A stretch of 20,868 nt of DNA, taken from the NCBI GenBank assembly GCA_964558825.1, contig CAZLGB010000044.1:1-20868 (forward strand), given 5' to 3'. The position numbers and the translations under genes are program-made. Each line of letters opens with the position of its first letter. The first letter of the stretch is position 1. This document shows, in pieces, positions 15,244 through 20,868 of the stretch. The notes under the pieces were generated by a model. That model made no database searches. It worked only from the letters and a program-made list of their open reading frames with translations, and was not told the DNA's origin. The DNA comes from Phosphoribacter sp964558825 (GTDB lineage: Bacteria; Actinomycetota; Actinomycetes; Actinomycetales; Dermatophilaceae).

Positions 15244-15915
15244 ATGGGATTCCTCTTCGGACGCAAGACGACGATGGTGACCCCCGCCGACGCGCTGCCG
15301 GGTCGCCCGAGCAGGCCGTATGCCGTGGCGCCGACGCATGTCGTGCTCGGCACCCCGCTGGAGGGCCCCTGGCCCGAGGGCGCACAGGTCATCTATGTGG
15401 CCATGGGGTGCTTCTGGGGGGTCGAGCGGATCTTCTGGCGCCAGCCGGGGGTCATCGTCACGGCGGCGGGCTATATGGGTGGCTACACCCCCCATCCGAC
15501 CTATGAGGAGACCTGCACCGGGCTGACCGGCCACGCCGAGACGGTCCAGGTCGTTTATGACCCCACCGTCACCTCGGCCGAGGCGCTGCTCAAGGTCTTC
15601 TGGGAGAACCACGACCCCACCCAGGGCGCGCGGCAGGGCAATGACGTCGGCACGGCATACCGCTCGGCGATCTTCTGGACCACACCGGAGCAGGAGTCGG
15701 CCGCGGTGGCGACCCGAGACGCCTTCCAAAAGGTGTTGAGCGCCAACGGTTTCGGCGCGATCACCACGGAGATCCGGCCGGCTGCCGAGGCGGGAGCCTT
15801 CTATCTCGCCGAGGACTACCACCAGGGCTATCTGCACAAGAACCCCGAGGGCTATTGCAACCACGGCCCCAACGGGATGACCTGCCCGGTCGGGGTCGTC
15901 GGCAACGCCGGCTGA
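15244..15915 (+). CDS. msrA: Peptide-methionine (S)-S-oxide reductase MsrA
   Basis: A 223-residue repair enzyme that reduces methionine-S-sulfoxide in proteins. The catalytic motif GCFWG contains C56. AGYMGGYTPHPTYEE and GHAETVQVVYDP are also family signatures. The C-terminal YCNHGPNGMTCPVG supplies two cysteines (C205, C214) that fit the resolving and thioredoxin-accessible pair of three-Cys MsrA enzymes. The N-terminal 45 residues, including PADALPGR, form the extension seen in E. coli-type MsrA. The ATG at 15244 is chosen because the -10 GATACT is 6 nt upstream; the longer open frame upstream is antisense to the YczE-like gene. It converges on the next gene with only 12 nt between stop codons. 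Confidence 0.97.
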   Translation: MGFLFGRKTTMVTPADALPGRPSRPYAVAPTHVVLGTPLEGPWPEGAQVIYVAMGCFWGVERIFWRQPGVIVTAAGYMGGYTPHPTYEETCTGLTGHAETVQVVYDPTVTSAEALLKVFWENHDPTQGARQGNDVGTAYRSAIFWTTPEQESAAVATRDAFQKVLSANGFGAITTEIRPAAEAGAFYLAEDYHQGYLHKNPEGYCNHGPNGMTCPVGVVGNAG

Positions 15916-15927
15916 GGCGGCGCGGCC

Positions 15928-17169
15928 TCAGACGAGCGGCTTGCGGGCCAGCACGTAGAGCCGCTCGGTCTCCGGCTCGACGCCGGCGAGCGGGCCGCGG
16001 ACATACCACTCGACGACCTCGAGCCCGGCCGCCGTGATCGCCTCACGGACCGTGACCGGGTCGTGCAGGACGAAGTCGAGATCGACGTCCTCCTCGAGCA
16101 TGCGGTCGACGTGGTGGACGGCGCCGCCGACGTGGGTCGCCAGGGCCAGCCACCCGGTCGGCTTGAGCACACGCGCCAATCCGGCTATGGCGGAAGGTAA
16201 TTCCGACGGCGCAAGGTGGACCACGGCATACCAGGCGGTGATGGCGCCCCAGGCGGTCGCCACCCGCGGGCGCATGAGCGAGGCGAGGTCGGCGACCTCG
16301 AAGGTCAGCTGCGGATATGCCGCCCGCGCCTCGGCCACCATGCCCGGGGCGAGGTCGAAGCCGGTGACATCGGCTCCCGCGGCGGCGAGGAAGGCACTGA
16401 CCTGACCCGGTCCGCAGCCGACGTCGGCGACGGGTGCGGTGCCCGCGAGGGCAGGGATGCGCCCGAGCAGCCAGCCGTCGAAGGGCTTGCTCGCGAGCTC
16501 GTCGCCGAACTCCAGCGCGTATGCCGTGGCCATGGCGTCGTAGGCGGCGACCACCCGGGCGTCGCGCCCGGCCGCGCCGTCGCGGGCCAGGATCACCTCC
16601 CGGTCGATCGCCTCCTCGGCAGCGGCACCGGCACCGCCGGTCGCATCGAGACCGGCGATGGGCCCGAGCAGGTGGATCCAGCGGTGCTCGCGCTGGCCCG
16701 GTGACTTGGCCAGTTCGAGAACGAGCGGGGTCTCGCGGGCAGCCAGCCGGCGCAGGCAGGCCTCGACGGCATCCCGGTCGGCGAAGGGGTGCAGTCGGTC
16801 GGTGCGGACCTTGAGCTCCCCCGGCGCTTGGGCGCCGCGGAGCAACAACACCGTGACGAGCGCCCGCTCATCCGCCGCCAATTCCAGTACGTCGGAAAGC
16901 AATTGGTGATATTTCAGGGCCCGATCGCCGTGCACCACGCGCACGAGCTCGCGCTGGCGCAACCCGCGCAGGCACTCGCGGACCGCCTCCTCGTCCCAGT
17001 CGACGACGGGCTCTCTGCTGGAGGTCTGGTTGCACGCCAGCCGCAGCGAGTTGAGCGACAGCGGATAGCTGCCCGGCACGGTCGTCTGCTTCTCCATGAG
17101 CGCCCCGAGCACCCGTTGTTCGGCCATGTCGAGGACCAGGTCGGCGGGCTGCCCGGGTTGTGAAGCCAT
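15928..17169 (-). CDS. YceH (DUF480) winged-helix protein fused to a class I SAM-dependent methyltransferase
   Basis: A 413-residue fusion. Residues about 10-175 match YceH/DUF480: EQRVLGALMEKQTTVPGSYP, then LSLNSLRLACNQTSSREPVV and a second winged-helix with LRGAQAPGEL. Residues about 195-413 form a Rossmann methyltransferase with motif I VADVGCGPG (D249), FDLAPGMVAEAR (acidic residue binding the ribose) and a LARVLKPTGWLALATH post-strand. Neither substrate is known. The ATG at 17169 is chosen since a TAGATT hexamer lies 7 nt upstream, giving a leaderless transcript. The T-A-G of this hexamer is also the stop codon of the histidine-phosphatase gene just upstream. Confidence 0.9.
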   Translation of the reverse strand: MASQPGQPADLVLDMAEQRVLGALMEKQTTVPGSYPLSLNSLRLACNQTSSREPVVDWDEEAVRECLRGLRQRELVRVVHGDRALKYHQLLSDVLELAADERALVTVLLLRGAQAPGELKVRTDRLHPFADRDAVEACLRRLAARETPLVLELAKSPGQREHRWIHLLGPIAGLDATGGAGAAAEEAIDREVILARDGAAGRDARVVAAYDAMATAYALEFGDELASKPFDGWLLGRIPALAGTAPVADVGCGPGQVSAFLAAAGADVTGFDLAPGMVAEARAAYPQLTFEVADLASLMRPRVATAWGAITAWYAVVHLAPSELPSAIAGLARVLKPTGWLALATHVGGAVHHVDRMLEEDVDLDFVLHDPVTVREAITAAGLEVVEWYVRGPLAGVEPETERLYVLARKPLV

Positions 17170-17182
17170 GCCCAGCAATCTA
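17170..17182 (-). promoter_or_regulatory. Predicted -10 element of the YceH-methyltransferase gene, overlapping the upstream stop codon
   Basis: TAGATT on the minus strand (complement of 17177-17182) is followed by 7 nt and then the ATG at 17169. The first three bases of the hexamer are the TAG stop of the histidine-phosphatase-like gene. No Shine-Dalgarno sequence is present, so a leaderless mRNA start is predicted. Confidence 0.55.
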
Positions 17183-17776
17183 CCCAGCGCTCTTCGGCAC
17201 GACTCCGATGGCCAGCACCTCGATGCCCTCGGCCGTCACCTGCAGGGTCGTCAGCCCGCAGGCCGGCATACCCTCGACGAGGCGATCGCCGAGCACCTCG
17301 TCACCGACGAGGTCGCGCAGCAGGTCGACGGTGACCCCGCCGTGGGTGGCGACGACCACCACTCCGTCGGGACCGACCTCGTCGCCGAGTCGCTCGACGA
17401 GCCCACGCAGCCGACGTGCGGCGCCCCGCGACGAATCTCCTTGGCGCGGAAGACGATCGCGGTCCTCGGTGCAGTCGCCCCAGTCGTCGAGGAAGCTCGG
17501 CACATCGGCCCAGACCCCCGGCGCCCACTCCATCCGCTCTCGAGCGGCGTCCTCGACCCGGCTCGGCACCCGCCCGCCCATCCGCTCGGCCAGCGGCGCA
17601 AGGGTCTGGCGTGCCCGCAGCAGGGGGCTGCTGACGAGCAGCCGGGGATCACGTCGCACCAGCACCGGGACAACGGCCTGGGCTTGCTGAAGCCCCAGAG
17701 CGGTCAGCGGCGGGTCGACGGGGACCCGTTCCTTCTGAGCATGTTGGAGCAGGATCACCGTGGCCGATCCGATCAT
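17180..17776 (-). CDS. Histidine phosphatase superfamily protein with altered RHG motif
   Basis: A 198-residue phosphoglycerate-mutase-like protein. The N-terminal motif reads VILLQHAQKE: the phospho-accepting histidine (H12) is kept, but the neighbouring RHG arginine is glutamine and the glycine is alanine. SSPLLRARQT (R54), an acidic region near RMEW, and a second catalytic histidine in VVVATHGGVT (H145) are normal. The start is ATG 17776 rather than the GTG at 17785, because the latter lies inside the -10 hexamer TAGCGT (complement of 17784-17789), which is 7 nt from the ATG. It may be a phosphatase of altered specificity; the substrate is unknown. The downstream gene's promoter overlaps its stop codon. 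Confidence 0.83.
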   Translation of the reverse strand: MIGSATVILLQHAQKERVPVDPPLTALGLQQAQAVVPVLVRRDPRLLVSSPLLRARQTLAPLAERMGGRVPSRVEDAARERMEWAPGVWADVPSFLDDWGDCTEDRDRLPRQGDSSRGAARRLRGLVERLGDEVGPDGVVVVATHGGVTVDLLRDLVGDEVLGDRLVEGMPACGLTTLQVTAEGIEVLAIGVVPKSAG

Positions 17777-17829
17777 GACCAGCACGCTAGCTCTGTGCCC
17801 CGCGGCGCCGCGCGGGCAATACTGACGAC
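17777..17829. promoter_or_regulatory. Compact divergent leaderless promoters for the histidine phosphatase and GNAT genes
   Basis: In 53 bp, TAGCGT (complement of 17784-17789) lies 7 nt before the minus-strand ATG at 17776, and AATACT (17818-17823) lies 6 nt before the plus-strand GTG at 17830. The plus-strand element shares the wording ATACTGACG with the msrA promoter. The layout is almost the same size as the YczE/msrA divergent promoter. Confidence 0.58.
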
Positions 17830-18366
17830 GTGCACATCCGCGACGCCACGCCGGCCGACCTCGCCGCCATCGCGCCGATCTTCCGCGACATCGTCGCGGC
17901 CGGCGACACCTATGCCTACCCCGAGGACCTCACCGACGAGCAGATCGCCGCGCTGTGGATGGAGCCACCGCCGGGGCGGTGCATCGTCGCGTATGCCGGT
18001 GACGGCCCCGACGGTGGCGAGGGCGCTCTCCTGGGGACGGCCAAGGCCGGCCCCAACCGGCCGGGGCGCGGCGACCACATCGCCACCGCGTCGTTCATGG
18101 TGTCGTCGGCCGCACAAGGGCAGGGGGTCGGCAAGGCGCTCGCCGAGGAGGTGCTGCGCTGGGCCACGGACGCGGGATACGCCGGCATGCAGTTCAACGC
18201 CGTCGTCGAGACCAACATGGCCGCGGTGACCCTCTGGCAGCAGCTGGGCTTTCGCATCCTCGCAACGGTGCCCGGTGCCTTCCGCAGCCGCCACCACGGG
18301 CCGGTCGGGCTGCATGTGATGTTCCGCGAGCTCGGCGGCCCTTCGGCGGAATCCACCTCGGGATAG
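17830..18366 (+). CDS. GNAT family N-acetyltransferase
   Basis: A 178-residue acetyltransferase of unknown substrate. It starts with the common IRDATPADLAAIAPIF, has the acetyl-CoA pyrophosphate-binding motif QGQGVGKAL (residues 96-104), and continues with FNAVVETNMAAVTLWQQLGF, the usual motif B region. This resembles broad-range phosphinothricin/amino-acid-type GNATs, but the group is too mixed to assign. The GTG at 17830 is 6 nt after a -10-like AATACT and has no Shine-Dalgarno sequence. It ends 9 nt before the Lgt-like gene; both run in the same direction, though the latter seems to have its own -10. Confidence 0.9.
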   Translation: MHIRDATPADLAAIAPIFRDIVAAGDTYAYPEDLTDEQIAALWMEPPPGRCIVAYAGDGPDGGEGALLGTAKAGPNRPGRGDHIATASFMVSSAAQGQGVGKALAEEVLRWATDAGYAGMQFNAVVETNMAAVTLWQQLGFRILATVPGAFRSRHHGPVGLHVMFRELGGPSAESTSG

Positions 18367-18369
18367 CGT
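18364..18369 (+). promoter_or_regulatory. Predicted -10 element of the Lgt-like gene
   Basis: TAGCGT overlaps the TAG stop codon of the GNAT gene (18364-18366) and lies 6 nt before the GTG at 18376. No Shine-Dalgarno sequence precedes that GTG. The same hexamer appears at the phosphatase and uppS promoters. Confidence 0.5.
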
Positions 18370-18375
18370 GCAGGC

Positions 18376-19185
18376 GTGTTTCCGACACTGGGGGATCTGT
18401 TCGGCATCGACCTGCCCGTGCCGACGCATGACGTCTTCGTCGGACTCGGAATGGCTGCCGCCCTGGCCGTGCTGGTCCTTGAGGCCAGGCGGCGGCGGGT
18501 CACGGACCTGCGCATCGTCTACATCGTCACCGCCGCCCTCGTCGGCGGGGCGATCTTCATGCGCCTCGGGCCGATCCTCCAACACCTCGATCTGCGCGCC
18601 AATCCGTCTGTGGCCGAGCAATGGCTCTACGGCAATCGATCCGTCCTCGGCGGACTCTTCGGGGCCTGGCTCGGGGTGCACCTCGGCAAGAAGCTCACCG
18701 GCTATACCGCCCGCACGGGCGATCTCTTCGCGCCCGCGGTGGCGCTCGGCATGGCCATCGGGCGATTCGGCTGCCTGCTCACCGAGTTGCCCGGCTCCCC
18801 CAATCCGCTCGGCTTCGGGCCGGTCCTCGACACACCGACCGCGGCTCGACTCGAGGGTGTCGCCGGAGTGCCGTTGCACCCGTCGTTCGCCTATGAGATC
18901 GCCTTTCACGCTGTCGCGTTCGTCCTGCTCTGGCAGGTTCTGCGCCACCGGATGAGCGCCCCCGGGGAGACGCTCGTCGTCTACCTCGCGGCATACGGCG
19001 TCTTCCGCTTCCTCGTCGAGTTCACCCGGGGCGACGAGATCGCCTGGGCGGGGCTGGATCGCTCGCAGCTCTTCCTGCTCGTCACCGTGCCGCTCCTGCT
19101 CGCCCGGGTTGCCGTCCAGTGGCGCCGCGGGGCCTATGTGCTCGCTCCGGTCGCCGCCGCGCAGCCCGTGGGGAGGCTCTCGTGA
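18376..19185 (+). CDS. Lgt-like (prolipoprotein diacylglyceryl transferase family) membrane protein
   Basis: A 269-residue polytopic protein of the Lgt fold. It keeps RSVLGGLFGAWLG (matching the SxxGGLxG helix of Lgt), GMAIGRFGCLLTE (R130), LHPSFAYE (H168, matching HPTQLYE) and FRFLVEFTRGDE (the C-terminal Arg region). True Lgt transfers diacylglycerol from phosphatidylglycerol to the lipobox cysteine. Two positions differ from E. coli Lgt: the HGG histidine (H103) is replaced by Leu in VLGG, and the GRxGN asparagine (N146) by Cys133 in GRFGC. It may therefore act on another acceptor or lipid. It is coupled by a 4-nt GTGA overlap to a radical SAM gene, suggesting shared work on membrane lipids or lipid-anchored substrates (inference). 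Confidence 0.85.
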   Translation: MFPTLGDLFGIDLPVPTHDVFVGLGMAAALAVLVLEARRRRVTDLRIVYIVTAALVGGAIFMRLGPILQHLDLRANPSVAEQWLYGNRSVLGGLFGAWLGVHLGKKLTGYTARTGDLFAPAVALGMAIGRFGCLLTELPGSPNPLGFGPVLDTPTAARLEGVAGVPLHPSFAYEIAFHAVAFVLLWQVLRHRMSAPGETLVVYLAAYGVFRFLVEFTRGDEIAWAGLDRSQLFLLVTVPLLLARVAVQWRRGAYVLAPVAAAQPVGRLS

Positions 19186-20801
19186 GCACACGCCCCACCG
19201 TCGGCCCGGGTATGCCGTTGCGAGACTTCCGGATTCACCGCTATGTCAACGCCTTCTGCCCGCGCTGCCACGCCGAGCAGCCCGATCAGCCGTTGGCCGA
19301 CGTCCGCCGGCTGTCGGGCTGGTTGGCTGAGCGCGATGGGCAGGTCTGGCTCGAAAGGGGGTGTCCCACACACGGATTCGTCCGCACCTTCTATGACGAG
19401 TCCGCCGAGATCCTCACCTACCTCGAGCAATGGACGGCGACGACCAAGGAGCACGTCGCCGACCGGATGGGCAATTTCGAGCCGGTGCCCGCGGCATACC
19501 TGCACGGGATGCCGCACATGCACACCCAGCACACGTGCATCCTGCTCGAGGACATCACCGACCACTGCAATCTGCGCTGTCCCACGTGCTTTGCCGACTC
19601 GGCCCCGGCGCTGACGGCGACCGCGCCACGCGAGCAGGTGCTCGCGTCGGTCGACGACCGGCTCGCCAAGGAGCGGGGCCGGCTCGACGTGCTGATGATC
19701 TCGGGCGGCGAGCCGACCCTGCACCCGCAGTTCGAGCAGCTGCTCGAGGCTCTGGTCACTCGACCGATCATCCGGATCCTCGTCAACACCAACGGGATCC
19801 GCCTCGCTCAGGACGACGCCCTGCTCGCCACCCTCGTCCGCCATCGCGAGCGGGTCGAGGTCTATCTGCAGTTCGACGGGCTCACCCCGGCCGGGTCGAT
19901 CCACCACCGCGGCGCCGACCTGCTGCGCTTCAAGCAGGAGGCGCTGCGCCGGCTCACGACGTCGGGGATCTTCACGACGCTCACCCTCACCGCCGCGCTC
20001 GGGGTCAACGACGACCAGCTCGGCCCGGTCATCTCGCTGGCCCTCGACACCCCCTATGTCGGTGGGGTGACCATCCAGCCGGTCTTCGGCTCGGGCCGCA
20101 GCACGGGGATCGACCCCCAGCACCGGCTCACCCACACGGGCGTGCTCGCGCGGCTCGCCGACCAGACCGGTGGCCAAGTGAGCTGGCGCGACCTCACCGC
20201 CCTGCCCTGCTCGCACCCGCACTGTTGCTCGGTCGGCTATCTGCTGCGCGACGACTCCGGATCGTGGCGCTCACTCGTCTCGGTCATCGGCCCCGACCGA
20301 CTCAAGGGCTATCTCGATCTGGCACCAGACCAATTCGCCAACCGCTTCGCCGACCAGGACCTGCCCGCCAAGCTGCGGGCGTCGGTCAAGGACAGCCTGC
20401 TCGGTCTGCTCAGCGAGCAGTCGACCGTGTCGCACCCCGATGTCGGGCGGATCTGGGCCGACATCTGCACGACGTGCGACATCGGCATCGGGACGCTGAC
20501 GACCTTGGCGGCCTCCAAACTCCCCGGTCAGGCGCACCGCCTGCGCTCGATGCTCGCCGAGCGGGTCGTGCGCGTCACGGTCAAGCCCTTCATGGACATC
20601 AACACGATGATCGAGGAGCGGCTCACCCAGTGCTGCGTCCACGTCGGCACCGTCGCGCCCGACGACGGCAGTCACCAATGCGCCCCCTTCTGCGCCGTCC
20701 AAGCGTGGGCACCGCTCGCCCGGACCCGGCTGAGCACTGTCACTGGCCCTGGCACTGTCCCCAAGACAGGCTCCATCCGCACCTCGGAGGTGACCCCATG
20801 A
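19182..20801 (+). CDS. Radical SAM protein resembling the MJ0619/tetraether lipid synthase (Tes) family
   Basis: A 539-residue iron-sulfur enzyme. The GTG at 19182 overlaps the Lgt-like stop and has GGGGAGG 5 nt upstream. N-terminal CPRC (C26, C29) and CPTHG (C61) resemble the rubredoxin-like module of MJ0619 proteins. The radical SAM core has LEDITDHCNLRCPTCFADS (C129, C133, C136) and the SAM-contacting GGEPTLHP (GGE 175-177). Further cysteines cluster as CSHPHCC (C343, C348, C349), CTTC (C429, C432), and QCCVHVGT (C484, C485) with CAPFC (C500, C504), suggesting auxiliary clusters. The NxCC-VH...PFC ending is typical of this family. Archaeal Tes joins lipid tails by C-C bond formation; what this bacterial relative does is unknown. 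The partner gene supports a lipid substrate (inference). Confidence 0.82.
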   Translation: MSTRPTVGPGMPLRDFRIHRYVNAFCPRCHAEQPDQPLADVRRLSGWLAERDGQVWLERGCPTHGFVRTFYDESAEILTYLEQWTATTKEHVADRMGNFEPVPAAYLHGMPHMHTQHTCILLEDITDHCNLRCPTCFADSAPALTATAPREQVLASVDDRLAKERGRLDVLMISGGEPTLHPQFEQLLEALVTRPIIRILVNTNGIRLAQDDALLATLVRHRERVEVYLQFDGLTPAGSIHHRGADLLRFKQEALRRLTTSGIFTTLTLTAALGVNDDQLGPVISLALDTPYVGGVTIQPVFGSGRSTGIDPQHRLTHTGVLARLADQTGGQVSWRDLTALPCSHPHCCSVGYLLRDDSGSWRSLVSVIGPDRLKGYLDLAPDQFANRFADQDLPAKLRASVKDSLLGLLSEQSTVSHPDVGRIWADICTTCDIGIGTLTTLAASKLPGQAHRLRSMLAERVVRVTVKPFMDINTMIEERLTQCCVHVGTVAPDDGSHQCAPFCAVQAWAPLARTRLSTVTGPGTVPKTGSIRTSEVTP

Positions 20802-20821
20802 CACTTCCTGAGTCAACCTGA
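20798..20821 (+). CDS. Seven-codon ORF coupled to the radical SAM gene, possible leader peptide
   Basis: ATG overlaps the radical SAM stop in ATGA, and a strong CGGAGG Shine-Dalgarno sequence sits about 7 nt upstream, but the frame (MTLPEST) closes at TGA after seven codons. It may be a translational leader for the gene starting at 20864, or a chance or decayed start. The ribosome-binding site is better than many in this window, which is why I list it. Confidence 0.25.
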   Translation: MTLPEST

Positions 20822-20863
20822 GGTTCCCCCCGGACCGTGGAGGCATCGGCTATAAGGAGAGCC

Positions 20864-20868
20864 ATGCC
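20864..20868 (+). CDS. Start of the next gene, cut by the window edge
   Basis: AAGGAG (20854-20859) lies 4 nt before an ATG at 20864, after a TATAAG patch (20851-20856) that overlaps the ribosome-binding site. Only five bases of the gene are visible, so the product cannot be named. It would be the next member of the Lgt-like/radical SAM operon. Confidence 0.4.

Noticed and set aside
14773..15864. A 363-residue minus-strand open frame under msrA and the YczE-like gene
   Set aside because: MsrA motifs on the plus strand and the YczE-like frame on the minus strand explain this DNA; the longer frame is a shadow.

Overview
The window is a piece of high-GC actinobacterial chromosome. Reading frames are strongly GC3-biased, starts are GTG/ATG/TTG, and it encodes mycothiol S-conjugate amidase, an actinobacterial-type GreA and a PIN-PhoH (PhoH2) protein. 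A suborder such as Micrococcales (perhaps an Intrasporangiaceae-like genus) is a guess from gene content and style, not shown. There are no tRNA or rRNA genes, CRISPR arrays, transposases or phage genes.

Layout. 1-207 (-): start of a membrane-anchored or secreted protein running off the left edge. 448-1767 (-): phoH2. 1768-1986: divergent spacer with a perfect 24-bp inverted repeat. 1987-6195 (+): a 1402-residue secreted multi-domain GH13 amylopullulanase-type enzyme, followed by a DUF6578-like gene (6207-6632), a striking 20-bp-phased repeat array (6684-6757) and a broken YcxB-like membrane gene (6849-7941). 7986-8747 (-) uppS-like prenyltransferase and 8920-9633 (+) hemolysin III/TrhA diverge from a promoter region with three 15-bp-spaced operator-like palindromes. 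9439-9819 (-) small membrane protein and 9819-10817 (-) mca form an operon diverging from a DUF4307 gene (10891-11256), which overlaps a GlmL/MutL-family gene (11243-12589), followed by a polytopic membrane protein (12674-13864). 13881-14372 (-) greA; 14568-15191 (-) YczE-like membrane protein diverging from msrA (15244-15915); 15928-17169 (-) a YceH-methyltransferase fusion; 17180-17776 (-) a histidine-phosphatase-like protein diverging from a GNAT acetyltransferase (17830-18366).

The right end (18376-20801) is a translationally coupled pair: an atypical Lgt-like integral membrane protein and a Cys-rich radical SAM protein resembling the MJ0619/Tes tetraether-lipid-synthase family. I infer a possible membrane-lipid or lipid-anchor modification system, and consider this the most interesting content of the window.

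The stretch phoH2 - uppS - hlyIII - small membrane protein - mca - DUF4307 - greA mirrors a conserved actinobacterial neighbourhood (Rv1095, Rv1086, Rv1085c, Rv1083, Rv1082, Rv1081c, Rv1080c in M. tuberculosis). The amylase/DUF6578/YcxB block and the GlmL/membrane-protein pair look like lineage-specific insertions into it. Two window-wide patterns stand out: the octamer GTATGCCG occurs 32 times counting both strands, and at least seven genes look leaderless, with a TANNNT-like -10 hexamer 6-7 nt before the start codon.
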